Below are positions 1 to 9,530 of a stretch of 64,000 nt of DNA, one piece after another. The notes under the pieces were generated by a model. It did not search any database, was not told the DNA's origin, and saw nothing but the letters and a program-made list of their open reading frames with translations. Every line of letters begins with the position of its first letter. Position 1 is the stretch's first letter. Both the position numbers and the translations under genes were made by a program. Origin of the DNA: Rhynchopus sp. YZ270_cl-10 (taxonomy: Eukaryota; Euglenozoa; Diplonemea; Diplonemida; Diplonemidae); the NCBI GenBank assembly GCA_964035575.1, contig OZ037851.1, positions 744,001-808,000 on the forward strand. The letters run 5' to 3'.

Positions 1-2377
1 TGCCCGCAGCTGCTGCGGCGCGGTCGCGGGATTGCTGCTGCTGCTCCTCTTTGAGGTGTTCCGGCTTTCTGCAGGTAAGGGTGTAATGCTCTGGGCGAGA
101 CGGGGGAAGTGGCGGCAGCGCAACGTCCTGACTGACGACACGCGGCGGGGTGATCTGCCGCACCAACTGCGTGAAGTGCTTCGCCACAACCCGCACCTTT
201 GCCTCCTGTGGGGGGCAGGCACGATAGCATTTTTTGCGGGGCCGCTTCTTGCTATGTACACTCTGCGGTGTCGTCTTTGCAGAAGGAGGCGAGATAACAA
301 ATAGCTCCTGCCCACGGGATACGATGGTGCTGGCTTTGCGTCGAGATGCACGCTTCATTTTACGCAAAAAGGGGGATTCGTTTGCAGAAAACGACCGTGT
401 AGACGGCTCTGCTGACGCCACTGCTTCACTCAAAACCAACTCCGTATGGGCAGGACGCTCTACACGCTCCTTGCGCACCCCGAGCCCGGAGTGGTGCGAT
501 GCAAAGGGCTGTTCCACTGCGACGCGGTCACCACCCTTCACAAACCAGCCATCCGGTGCCACAACCAAACGCGTCACAAACGGCTCCCTCACCTCTGTGC
601 TTCTTGTGTTGGGTGGGGGTGGTGGTGGTGGTGGCATCAGCGGCGTTCTTCGGTTCCCCCTCGGAAACGGCATCGCCGGCTTGTCCAGCGCTGGGGTGTT
701 CCGTGGTGAAGGTGTGCTCGGCGCAGACGCAGTCTCCATCTTCGTCACCGATTCGCGCACCGGTGTAAGTGGTACCTTCGGTGTTGGAGGTATCACCTTC
801 GCAGGTGGCATTTTGTTAAACACCTCGCACACCGCCTCGCTCTGTAGACGGAGAAATGCTGCAAAAACCGATTTGGGCACTTTGTACACCACCACCTCCG
901 TTTCTGCTTCAATGCAAAAACCCCACGTTCCGTCTATGTGGAGCAGTTCTTGGGAAAGGCCAAATGTAGTGAATTGCGGATGCTTTTTGCGTTCGGTGGT
1001 TGCAGTTCTGTCGCCGATGGTTGTGTAGACGGAGACGGCGCCTCTCTGGAGAATGAAAAACCCGTCGCAGAAGTCTTCACGTTCGACGATGGTTTCTTGT
1101 GGAAAGTAGTACTCTGCTTTTGTAGAGTCAAGAAGCATTTGCAGGTTTGTAAACGACATTGGCGCAAATCTGCGAGGAAAACGTAGGTTAAACGCCTCCA
1201 ACAGCGCTACTGTTGACAGCCGCGCCGCCATTCTGCACACCAACTGCTTCAAATAATGTATGGAATAGCTATGAAACTGGGGTTTACAGCAGATTACATT
1301 GATGAAAAACGAGGTGTCACACTGGTAACCTTCTACGTTCGTTCCTGCGATGCAGTGGAACTTTGAGGCACGGAGGAGACCACATTCACGACCTACCACA
1401 CACGGCGCTTTGAACACCCTTTTGCGGAACACGCCTTTCGGCAACGCAGCATCGTCATTTGTCTGCAACAGAGGCAACGAGCCTGCAAAGCTGCCTCCAA
1501 TCGTATAATTCTCCCACGGTGCGTCGATCTTCTTGGGCACCACACCTGACGCCGCTGGGGGCTCCTCCTCCACTTCATCCTCCGATTCTACGTCGTCATC
1601 GTTCTCAAACATAACCACCTCCCCCGATGTCACCACTGTCAGCTTTGCAGGCTCGCCCCTTACCTGCAAAAACTCCCCCTCTGCGATGGAGCAGGACGAC
1701 ACACCATGCGCCATAAAAGTTTTAAAGAACATCACCACACTCTCATGCAACCCCACCACCGACACCACCGGGAACATCAACGCAATTTTTCGCCGGATAT
1801 CGTGGTTCGTCGTATGCCCCCCTACCTGCATGATCTTCTCGGTTTCTGCAGTAGTATGTGAAATGCGAGACTGTATCTGAATCATAGCATGCACTGCCAA
1901 CACCTTCCGAAGAAACCTAAGAGGAATCGCCCACATCAACAAATCCGTCTGCGCTGTATAAGAATGACTATAGGTAGGCAGCACTGCAATCACTTCTTTT
2001 AACCCCATCCAACAGGGCGCGGGGGTGAGCTGTCCATCCTTTGTCACTTCACCTTGCGACACGATTGCTGCCCTCCAAACGGGCTCTCTAGCATAATGCA
2101 GTCGGGTACCTGCAGGGACATAGATTGGAGCAATGCGTTCGTGAATGGTGTTTGCGACATATTCTGAATCAACGTTTAATGCATAAAGAAGCTGTCGAAG
2201 ACGTTCTTCGGAAGGTGGTTTTGGTGCAACATCTGGGACAAGCGCTGCAGACGCCTTATTATACCGCAGAGTCTTTACATACAACAACGCAACAGGCAAA
2301 GCCAAAAGCCTTAACACCCCTATAGCCTCCTCTTCGCTCAGTACCTTACGGAGAATAGAAGGAGTAGAGAACACCAT
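1..2377 (-). CDS. Protein with three cyclic-nucleotide-binding-like domains (3' end outside window)
   Basis: The minus strand reads open from an ATG at 2377 to the window edge, about 792 codons without a stop, so the C-terminus is missing. A pyrimidine-rich stretch ending in TAG lies 4 bases upstream of the ATG and looks like a splice acceptor, which supports this start. I see three stretches with the beta-roll pattern of cNMP-binding domains: roughly residues 75-180 (VPAGTRLHYAREP, then VSQGEV), 205-400 (IAEGEFLQVRGEP, VTSGEVVMF) and 405-500 (FPQETIVEREDFCDGFFILQ, then RGAVSV). None keeps a clear phosphate-binding cassette arginine, so ligand binding is doubtful. After about residue 510 the protein becomes Pro/Ser/Lys-rich with an eight-proline run. 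No kinase, channel or transmembrane segment is visible in this part. A role as a cAMP/cGMP-related regulator is inference from the fold only. The domain identity is fairly secure and the function is not. Confidence 0.72.
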   Translation of the reverse strand, partial: MVFSTPSILRKVLSEEEAIGVLRLLALPVALLYVKTLRYNKASAALVPDVAPKPPSEERLRQLLYALNVDSEYVANTIHERIAPIYVPAGTRLHYAREPVWRAAIVSQGEVTKDGQLTPAPCWMGLKEVIAVLPTYSHSYTAQTDLLMWAIPLRFLRKVLAVHAMIQIQSRISHTTAETEKIMQVGGHTTNHDIRRKIALMFPVVSVVGLHESVVMFFKTFMAHGVSSCSIAEGEFLQVRGEPAKLTVVTSGEVVMFENDDDVESEDEVEEEPPAASGVVPKKIDAPWENYTIGGSFAGSLPLLQTNDDAALPKGVFRKRVFKAPCVVGRECGLLRASKFHCIAGTNVEGYQCDTSFFINVICCKPQFHSYSIHYLKQLVCRMAARLSTVALLEAFNLRFPRRFAPMSFTNLQMLLDSTKAEYYFPQETIVEREDFCDGFFILQRGAVSVYTTIGDRTATTERKKHPQFTTFGLSQELLHIDGTWGFCIEAETEVVVYKVPKSVFAAFLRLQSEAVCEVFNKMPPAKVIPPTPKVPLTPVRESVTKMETASAPSTPSPRNTPALDKPAMPFPRGNRRTPLMPPPPPPPPNTRSTEVREPFVTRLVVAPDGWFVKGGDRVAVEQPFASHHSGLGVRKERVERPAHTELVLSEAVASAEPSTRSFSANESPFLRKMKRASRRKASTIVSRGQELFVISPPSAKTTPQSVHSKKRPRKKCYRACPPQEAKVRVVAKHFTQLVRQITPPRVVSQDVALPPLPPSRPEHYTLTCRKPEHLKEEQQQQSRDRAAAAAG

Positions 2378-3984
2378 TTCTACATTGTCAATGAGAGCAA
2401 TCAATAAGAGAGAAGAAAGAGAGAAAAAAAAGGAGGGTTAAAACAGTGAGATTAGATTAAAATTTTAATCAGAAGCGGAATACAATGTGCTAGAAATGCA
2501 GGGGGGGTTTGGAAAGGGGGCTTGTTGTAGGGGAAAGATTAAGATATAATTTTCAATCGAAAGATGGAGTTTTATTCAGGGGAAAGAGAATAAAAAAAGG
2601 GGGGGAGAAAAGAAATTCTGTGGGAAGTGGTGAGGTGTTGCTGGGCGTAGGGAGGTTTTAAAAAAAAGGAGGGTGGGTACAATAATTCTGTGATTTTTCT
2701 TTGAGATCTTCTGCCTTCTTGTTTTGTTTTTTTGTTGTTTTTTTTTTTTTTTGTTGTTTCACTCTTTTTCCATTTTTTCTGCTTGTTTTCGCTCTGTTTT
2801 TTTTAAAAAGAAGACAAAAAAAGAAAAGAAATATTTCGGGTGCGGGGGTAGTGAGGGAGGGGGAAGGGCAATTGGTTTGCTCTGCACATTGCATTTAATT
2901 TTTTTTGCAAAAAGTGTGCAAAAAAAAAAAGATATCACTCTTCAATTCTTTTTGAACAGGTCTGTTTTGTTTACCACCAAGAAAGCTGTTTTGTTTTTTT
3001 TCTTGCAAAATATTCTACCAAAAAACCCCCCCAAAAAAAAAAACTTTTTTGAAAAAATAATTTGACAATTTGCTTGGTTTTTTGCGCAATGTGAGGTTTT
3101 ATATCACTTTCTTTTTTTTTTTTTTTACACGACCTTTTTTTGCATTTTTTTCTCTGTTTTGATAACGCTTTCCTTTTCCCTCCCCATTTTTGTTGTGTCG
3201 ACAATCACCTGCTAGTGCAGGATCTGTACTCGTACTTCTCTATTTTTTTTTTTTTTCTTCTTTGTGAGAGTTTAGAAAAATGCCAATAACCAACAATAAA
3301 TACCCCCTCTATCCACCCCACCCCAAAAATGCATTGTTGAGACACATACCAAAAGTGCTTTTTCCTTTTGTTATTATTACTGTGTTCATTTCATGTACTG
3401 GAACACACAAACCTACATCAATCCACGTATTCAATAAGCGCCAGAAAAAAATGCAAAGGTAAAAGGAGTCCTCCCATTTGGTTAGAAAAAAAAATTGAAG
3501 AAAAAAAAAATCAACAACTCCTTTTCACCCGATGCAATTTTGAGTTCGCTAAAAATGAACAAATATGGTTTGATGTTTATGTGGTTTTGTTAAAAAGAAA
3601 GCACTAATGGGAGCAGGGAGTAGCACACAACAACGTATATGTCGAGCACCCCACCTATTTCCCCCTTCCCAAAAAAAGGAAGAAAAAAAATAAGCAGTCT
3701 CCCAGACTCGGTCTCCGCAAAAATAAAATAAAAACAGTTGTAACCCCCACTCCACACCCTTTTTTTTCTTCTCCCCCCACCTCAAGTTTCCTTTGATAAT
3801 TCTTTTTCCTTTTTCAAAAAAATACGAAAGATGCATGCATCATACACACTTCTTTACAAAAAAAACCCTCATTTCCCCCTCCCTTTTTTTTGAAAATCCC
3901 TTTATGTATCATCACCATTCCTGATTAAAAAAAAAACGAAAAAATAAATTGAAAACTATTTTTGCTTTTGTTTTCTTTTTTCTC
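2378..3984. other. Gene-free spacer, AT-rich homopolymer DNA
   Basis: This stretch is dominated by runs of T and A and G-rich purine tracts. The short reading frames in it have homopolymer composition and no family resemblance. Apart from one small hairpin motif near 3191-3230 I see no gene. It separates eIF2 gamma from the cNMP-domain gene on the same strand. Confidence 0.7.
3191..3230. repeat. Hairpin family 2 copy (TTGTRTCGACAA + CCTGC/GCAGG)
   Basis: The + strand carries TTGTGTCGACAA, which can fold on itself, followed by a second hairpin with stem CCTGC/GCAGG around TAGT and then ATCTGTAC. Near-identical or compensated copies occur near 40512, 40728 and 43681. Confidence 0.6.
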
Positions 3985-6115
3985 CTAGAAGTGCACAGGG
4001 GTGACGGTGGATCCACGACGGATCTTACCCCAACCAATCAATCTCCAGTGCTTGTCCACTCTACGGCTGAGCGCAACCTTCTCTCCGATTTCAGTGCAGA
4101 CGGGGACGGTGAGGGCAAGCTTGGCGATGTCTGCCTTGACTGCAACGACACGTCCTCCAGTGGACATGGAGCCGATGTTGACCATGATAATCTCTCCCTT
4201 GGCCATCTTCTCGACCTTGCCGCCTCCGTCCTCGCTCTTCACTCCGAGAAGCTTCCTCATCAGGAAGAAGGAGATCTCCACCTCGTGGTAGATCTCGGGC
4301 AGCTTGTCCGGCACTCCCAACACCTGTCCAACAAGACGGTCGGCACGTGTCAGAGTAGGGTCGATTCTGGTTCCGATACCAATGAGCCCTCCGGGCACAG
4401 CGTACTCCAGCTGGTTCTTCTCCGCAAACAGCGACAGCACCTTCGAGCGCAGCGGCTTGCACTGTGTCGACCCATCCGCCATCTTCGTCCGCAGACCCGG
4501 ACGCACCTCAATCTCCTGCCCCTTCGTCAGCACACCGCACAGGATGGACCCTCCCGCAACACCACCCTGCAGGTTCTCAATCGACTCTCCAGGCATGTTC
4601 ACGTCGAACGACCGCACCACAATCAGCTTCGGTGAGTCCGTGAAGCTTCTCCTCGGCACAGGGATCTTTTTCACGAGGTACTCGCACAGCACGTCGATGT
4701 TGTATTTCAGCTGCGCAGAGATCGGGATGATGGGGGCTCCGTCGGCGACTCCTCCCTTGACATATCTGTTGGAATAGATGGTTCGGAAAGAAAGAAATGT
4801 TTTATAAGAACCTATGCCTGCTTGGTCACCTAAAGAAGGTGTAAAGAATGTCCCTGGATGCAGTCGTGTTAATGAAAGTTTGAAGAAAATGTGGGAAAGT
4901 CAAAAAATCATACCTCTTGATGTCCTCGTACTGCGCAAGCGCTGCAGACTCCTTCACCAAATCGATTTTGTTTTGCAAAATGATGATGTTGGTGAGCTTC
5001 ATGACCTCGACAGCGGCCAAGTGTTCTGAGGTCTGTGGCTGCGGGCAGGGCTCGTTTCCTGCAATAAGAAGCAATGCTGCGTCCATGACGGCGGCACCGT
5101 TCAACATAGTGGCCATGAGAATCTCGTGCCCGGGGCAGTCGACGAAGGACACGTGGCGCACAAGGTTCATCTTCTTGCCGGAAGTAGGGCAAGTGCTGTT
5201 GTCAGGTGCAGAGCTGGGTGCCGAGACATAGCACTGCGGGCGGGGTGTGTCCTCCACCTGGAAAATTTTCGCATTCGCGTACCCAAGCTTGATGGTGATG
5301 TTGTTTTTCATTTCGCTTTTAAACTTCACGGTTTTCACCCCACTGATCGCCTTCACCACCGTCGACTTTCCGTGCGCAACGTGACCGATTGTTCCTGAAG
5401 TGCAAAAATGATTTTAACTTCTCAAAAAACAAAAAGAATAACGAAAGTACAAACGCCTCACCGTTCATCGGCGGACGCAGACACTCCGCGGGTTATCGAA
5501 CCCCAGAGAGCACGTTGGTAGAAATCAAAAATAATAAAGAAGGAAGACAAGTGGAAAAGATGAGCACCAAGCGGAGGCAGGATAAAAACATACCAATGTT
5601 TATGGTGGCTTGCCGGGAGATCACTTCCGGGGTAAGGGGGGTCAGGTCTTCGATTTTCAGTTTTGACAGATCTTGTTCGGCGAGTCCCTCACTGTGCGGG
5701 GAAGTGGTGTGGGTGTGGTGCTGGGTACAAGGACCTTATGTCCAGAGACAGTTGGTAGTCCAGACAAAAAAAAAAGGCTATGAAGGGTGAATGCGCCTTG
5801 CACAGCATCTAAGGATTTACAAATTGTACAATATTTTTATGGTGAGCCTACTCATCGTACCGTATCAGCTTGGTACATCTTTGCACATCTTTGCACAACG
5901 AGAGGCATAAAAAAGGCAACGGGGTCACACGCCTCTTGTCGGCAAACTCAGATAAAAATTATGTGCACACTTCCTTACGGTTAGCTACAAAAGAACGTTC
6001 TCCTTCTCCTCGGAACCAGTGGGAGGGAGGGAGGGGGATGGGGAAGGGAAAGAAAGACATACACAATCTCTTTGCTTGCAGAGTACTCGAAATCGGCAAC
6101 ATCCTCCTCAGACAT
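3985..6115 (-). CDS. EIF2S3: Translation initiation factor eIF2 subunit gamma, four exons
   Basis: Exons on the minus strand are 6063-6115, 5594-5691, 4914-5394 and 3985-4765, giving 470 residues, the usual length of eIF2 gamma. Introns start GTATGT, GTATGT and GTATGA and end CAG; the reading frame is kept across all three. The protein begins [20 protein letters not shown] and contains [20 protein letters not shown] (switch and P-loop region, GHVAHGKST), [13 protein letters not shown], the G3 motif DCPGH and the G4 motif NKIDLV. It is the GTPase subunit of eIF2 that carries initiator Met-tRNA to the 40S ribosome in the cytosol. Within exon 3 the Cys residues CYVSAPSS and CPTSG correspond to the zinc-knuckle region of the family. 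Intron 1 is 371 bases and intron 2 199 bases; both hold short repeat motifs. Identification is very secure; the first exon is short (53 bases) but is supported by splice phase and protein similarity. Confidence 0.95.
5444..5490. repeat. Repeat family 3 motif in eIF2 gamma intron 2
   Basis: The + strand reads AAGTACAAACGCCTC and ends in ACGCAGACACTCCGCGGG. A close relative at 44621-44665 reads AGTACAAACACCTC and ends in GGCACTGACACTCCGC. Partial relatives lie near 27108, 28271 and 57351. Confidence 0.45.
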
Positions 6116-6453
6116 TTTTGCTTTGTGATAAAAGGGGAACTAAAACTTAAAGAGGTGTCCGAGGGACGTGTGATAAAACGTTAAGCAAAAAAAAAGGGGG
6201 TGGGAGGGGTTCTGTATGTGATGATGTTTGCTATATTTGGCCCTTCCTTCACGAATCCATAGACGAAGAGAAGGGAAGACGGGGACAGGTGTGGTGATGC
6301 ACAATAAGAAGGATGTTCGCAAAGAAACAAAGAGGGGGAGAGTGGGCATTTTATGTAATTCGGCGGATAACACCACCCTTTGCAGATGCAAAGTGGGGAA
6401 GTGGGGAATGGGGAAAAGGATGAAGAACACAAACTCGTGCAAAAGGGAACAGC

Positions 6454-6891
6454 TCAGAGGTTGTCTCCACGGATGCGGATCGTGTAGCTCAGGTCCTTCT
6501 GGATGAGGGTCTTCTTCTTCCTGTGGAGCTGCAGGATCACGGCACCCTCGAACACGCTGATCAGGTACTGCTCGCTTGCCTCCTGCATCGCCTCGAGTGC
6601 AGACGCACGGAAACGCATGTCCTGCTTGTGCTTGTCCATCACGTCACGCACAAGGCGCTGGAAGGGCGCCTTCTGGATCAACAGCTGTGTCCCCTTCTGC
6701 AGTGCCTTGATCTCACGCATCGCAACAGTTCCGGGCAGCCAGCGGCCAGACTTCTTCACCACCTTCCCCTTCTTGTCCTTCTTCTCAGGGGCCTTGTAGT
6801 CCAGCTTCGTCCTCGGCTTCCTCTTCTTCTCACCGTCCTTTCCAGTCGACGACTGCGACTTCTTCACAGACTTGGCAGGTGTGCGTGGCAT
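6454..6891 (-). CDS. Histone H3, strongly diverged
   Basis: The product has 145 residues. The C-terminal two thirds follow H3: WLPGTVAMREIKALQKGTQL, then LIQKAPFQRLVRDVMDKH, MRFRASALEAMQEASEQYLI and IQKDLSYTIRIRGDNL. The N-terminal tail has none of the classic ARTKQTARKS or ARKSAP sites; it is instead MPRTPAKSVKKSQSSTGKDG followed by a lysine-rich stretch longer than usual. The conserved modification sites of animal and plant H3 therefore cannot be aligned. The gene is intronless and is last of five co-directional histone genes (H1, H4, H2B, H2A, H3). A CAG acceptor lies about 17 bases upstream of the ATG. It packs DNA in the nucleosome together with the four neighbours. Confidence 0.93.
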   Translation of the reverse strand: MPRTPAKSVKKSQSSTGKDGEKKRKPRTKLDYKAPEKKDKKGKVVKKSGRWLPGTVAMREIKALQKGTQLLIQKAPFQRLVRDVMDKHKQDMRFRASALEAMQEASEQYLISVFEGAVILQLHRKKKTLIQKDLSYTIRIRGDNL

Positions 6892-7110
6892 CTTGTTGTG
6901 TTGTCGGGCTGTCGGGTGTGGTGTGGTCGGGTTTCGTGGTGTGTGGGGAGGGGAGGACAGAGGCAGGAAAGGAGGGGGAACAGGACCTCGTGTTTGTTAT
7001 ATGCGGTGTGTAGTTACACCCCCTCAGCACCCTTACATCCGGTGAGGGTACAAAAAAAAACAACAACAAGTACTGGAAGCAAACTCAGAAGACAGATGTC
7101 GAGAGCGTGT

Positions 7111-7599
7111 TTACTTCTTCGGGGAGGACTTCTTCGGGGAACCCTTCGACTTCTTGCCCTTCTTTCCACCCTTCTTCCCCTTCGACTTCTTCGTCACGCT
7201 GCCAGAGGACTTCTTCCTGTACTTCTTGTCAGTCGCCTTGAGCGCATCGTGCACTCCTCCGCCCACACCTCCGCCCGCAATCGTCACGTTCGACAGAAGG
7301 TCACCGAGGTCCTTGTCCTCACGCACGGCAACGCAGATGTGGCGGGGCTTGATCTGGTGCTGCTTCTTGTTCGTTGCCTTCTTCCCCGACGTCGCTGCCT
7401 TCGCAGACACGTTCAGAAGCTCCCCTGTGCAGTACTGCAGCACAGACGTCAGGAACACTGCCGCAGTGGGGCTCACACGCTTTGCGTACCTTCCCTTCTT
7501 CAGCGCACTGCCCACACGTCCCACAGGGAAGGTCAGACCAGACATCTCAGACAGGGACACAGACGGTCCCCTCTTCACTCCCTTCTTTGCGCCGACCAT
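7111..7599 (-). CDS. Histone H2A, diverged with long Lys-rich C-tail
   Basis: The product has 162 residues, longer than the usual 130. The fold core is clear: GLTFPVGRVGSALKKGRYAK, then RVSPTAAVFLTSVLQYCTGE and KPRHICVAVREDKDLGDLL, followed by the glycine-rich docking segment VTIAGGGVGGGVH. The tail after residue 120 is almost only K, S and G and ends in SPKKSSPKK. Minus-strand sequence upstream is a pyrimidine tract ending CTTCCAG at 7638-7635, followed by a 34-base leader and the ATG at 7599; an earlier in-frame start would lie beyond this acceptor, so I use 7599. The SPKK motifs are typical of minor-groove-binding tails in protist and sperm histones. Confidence 0.92.
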   Translation of the reverse strand: MVGAKKGVKRGPSVSLSEMSGLTFPVGRVGSALKKGRYAKRVSPTAAVFLTSVLQYCTGELLNVSAKAATSGKKATNKKQHQIKPRHICVAVREDKDLGDLLSNVTIAGGGVGGGVHDALKATDKKYRKKSSGSVTKKSKGKKGGKKGKKSKGSPKKSSPKK

Positions 7600-7842
7600 T
7601 GTTTGCTGTTGGTTGTGTTGGTGGTGAAATATATCTGGAAGAAAGGAAGTGGGTGTGATGTGTGGACTGGAGGGTGGTGGGTGGTGGGAAGGAGACCAAA
7701 GTAAAGTTCGCTTTGTTGTTTGTTTTTGTTTCAGAAAAGACGGTGGCAGTACCACCCACGCCCCCTTGCAGAACAAGAGGGCCGTGTCTTCACCCACAAA
7801 GCTACACAACGCATCAGGTTACACTACAACATGTCACGTGCT

Positions 7843-8316
7843 TCACTTCCTCGGGGAACCCTTCTTCTTCGTCGGGGATCCCTTGCCCTTCTTGCCCTTC
7901 GCCTTCAGGGCCTTCGCGTACTTGGCCACGGCAGCAACTCCCGCAGACAGGGCGTGCGACGCCATCTCGTCTGGGAAGTGCATCTTCACACCCGCCACAA
8001 TGGCACCGCTGCGCAGTGTCTTCTGGCCCGCAAAGTGGTTTGCGCGGCCCGCCTCCTCCGCAATGCGTTCAAACAGGTCCACCACGAACGAGTTCACAAT
8101 CCCCATCCCACGCGACGTGATCGCAACAGAGCTCTTCTTCCCCGCCTTCGTCGACGCCTTCACTCCGAAGGTCTTCGTCATCAGCTTGTGCACGTAGGTC
8201 GAGTAGCTCTTGTAGTTCGGCTTCCTGATCCTCTTCCCGTTCTTGTCCAACTTCGGGCCCCTCTTCGCTCCTGTGGACTTCTTTGCACCCGAGGACTTCT
8301 GTGGCGATGGTGTCAT
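7843..8316 (-). CDS. Histone H2B, diverged
   Basis: The product has 157 residues. Core similarity is seen in NYKSYSTYVHKLMTKTFGVK, TSRGMGIVNSFVVDLFERIA and the segment EEAGRANHFAGQKTLRSGAI. The C-terminal helix (VAAVAKYAKALKAKG) extends into a Lys/Gly tail with SPTKKKGSPRK, matching the style of the neighbouring H2A tail. The upstream acceptor CCACCAG ends at 8351 and leaves a 34-base leader before ATG at 8316. It is the third gene of the histone cluster and intronless. Confidence 0.92.
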   Translation of the reverse strand: MTPSPQKSSGAKKSTGAKRGPKLDKNGKRIRKPNYKSYSTYVHKLMTKTFGVKASTKAGKKSSVAITSRGMGIVNSFVVDLFERIAEEAGRANHFAGQKTLRSGAIVAGVKMHFPDEMASHALSAGVAAVAKYAKALKAKGKKGKGSPTKKKGSPRK

Positions 8317-8627
8317 CTTGTTGGGTTTGTTGGTGTTCTACGAAAAGTATCTGGTGGAAGTGGGTGGTGGTGGTGTGTTCAGATGTGTGTGTGTGTGCTA
8401 CGTTCTTGCCATAAAGAGGGGAGGGGCAGGTTCCGTCTCGAGTTTTGTGTTTTGAGGGAAAAGGTGGCGTCAATTACGCCACTGTGCTGTCGCATGGAAA
8501 GCAAATACGTGCAGTCCTGCAAAAGCACAGCTAGATGGGGGTGGGTGGGGAAACAAAGCAAAAAGACAAGGCTCACCAACAATGACATCACGTCTCATCT
8601 CTCTCATCTCACAAGAAGCGTGTCTTC

Positions 8628-8969
8628 TTACTTGGAGACGTACAGGGTGCGGCCACGCTTCTTCAGGGCGTACAGGATGTGCTCCACACGCACTGTCTTC
8701 GCGGGGGCGTTCTCACGCACCTCCATCAGTGCGTGGGTGTCCTTCATCACCTGCTCCACGAAGTTCCTCAGGATCTCCCTTGCCTCGTCGTACACGCTGC
8801 TCGCAAGACGCTTGCACCCTCCACGGCGGGCCAGACGGCGGATGCTTCCCTTCGTGATACCACGGCCCTTGTTCGACTTTGCACCCTTGCGCTTCTGGCT
8901 TCCAGTCGTCTTCTTGTCAGCCTTTCCGGAGGCAACCGACTTTCCCTTTGCAGACTTGGACGGACCCAT
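8628..8969 (-). CDS. Histone H4, unusually diverged
   Basis: The product has 113 residues against 102-103 for ordinary H4. The diagnostic block GRGITKGSIRRLARRGGCKR corresponds to QGITKPAIRRLARRGGVKR of canonical H4, and LYALKKRGRTLY matches the C-terminal strand ALKRQGRTLYGF, but the final GFGG is replaced by VSK. The N-tail lacks the SGRGKGGKGLGKGG signature and is instead Lys/Ser/Gly mixed. H4 is normally among the slowest evolving proteins, so this divergence is notable. The upstream acceptor CCACCAG ends at 9002, followed by a 32-base leader that begins ATATTC. Intronless. Confidence 0.93.
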   Translation of the reverse strand: MGPSKSAKGKSVASGKADKKTTGSQKRKGAKSNKGRGITKGSIRRLARRGGCKRLASSVYDEAREILRNFVEQVMKDTHALMEVRENAPAKTVRVEHILYALKKRGRTLYVSK

Positions 8970-9242
8970 TGGTGTGTTGTGTGTTGCTTGTTTTTGAATA
9001 TCTGGTGGGGAGAGATGAGGATTGATTCAGGCAAAGGGATGAGTTGTGAAACAGGCAAAAACGATAAACAGTGATTTTGTTTTCGTGAATATTATTGTTC
9101 TTCGTGTTTGTTTTGTGGTGGGAATCTCCACCCCTCGTTGTGGCCTTGCAACGCAAGGTCACAGAGGTAAATGTTGCAAAAAAGGAAAAGACAACAGCTG
9201 CACAGTCACGTCAAGGTAGCTTAGTTTTCGACCGCAAGCAAC

Positions 9243-9530
9243 TTACTTCTTCGTGGTCTTGGCCTTCTTCTTCGTCGACGTTCCCTTCTTCTTTGTTGCG
9301 GTTCCCTTCTTCTTCGTGGTGGTCTTCTTGGCCTTCTTTGCCTTCTTCGCCTTCTCCTCCTTCTTCGCCGCCTTCTTGGCCCTGGCGTCCGCACGCTTCT
9401 GCTTCTCAGCCTCTTTCACCTTGTTCACTGCCTCTCTCACAGCGTTCTTCCTCTTCTTTGCTGCCTCCTTGATCTTCGCAGAGCGCTTCGCATCAGGCTT
9501 GGCAATCGCAATCGACTCGAACCTCGGCAT
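9243..9530 (-). CDS. Linker histone H1-like protein without globular domain
   Basis: The product has 95 residues and is made nearly entirely of K, A, T, E and R. It begins MPRFESIAIAKPDAKRSAKI, continues as a predicted charged helix, and ends in repeated TTKKKG-type units. There is no winged-helix domain. Such tail-only H1 proteins are known from kinetoplastids and other protists and resemble bacterial Lys-rich HU/Hc1 tails. Position next to H4, H2B, H2A and H3 on the same strand supports the linker-histone call. A low-complexity nucleolar protein is the main alternative. Confidence 0.75.
   Translation of the reverse strand: MPRFESIAIAKPDAKRSAKIKEAAKKRKNAVREAVNKVKEAEKQKRADARAKKAAKKEEKAKKAKKAKKTTTKKKGTATKKKGTSTKKKAKTTKK

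Noticed and set aside
234-1028. A 264-codon plus-strand reading frame
   Set aside because: The opposite strand is open across the whole 2.4 kb and encodes cNMP-domain motifs; the plus frame is its shadow.
5475-5520. tRNA-like T arm (GGGTTATCGAACCCC) in the eIF2 gamma intron
   Set aside because: No cloverleaf can be completed on either strand; it fits the intron repeat better.
6454-9530. Giant-virus origin of the diverged histone set
   Set aside because: Some large DNA viruses carry all five histones, but the neighbours here are intron-bearing housekeeping genes and no viral hallmark gene is present.
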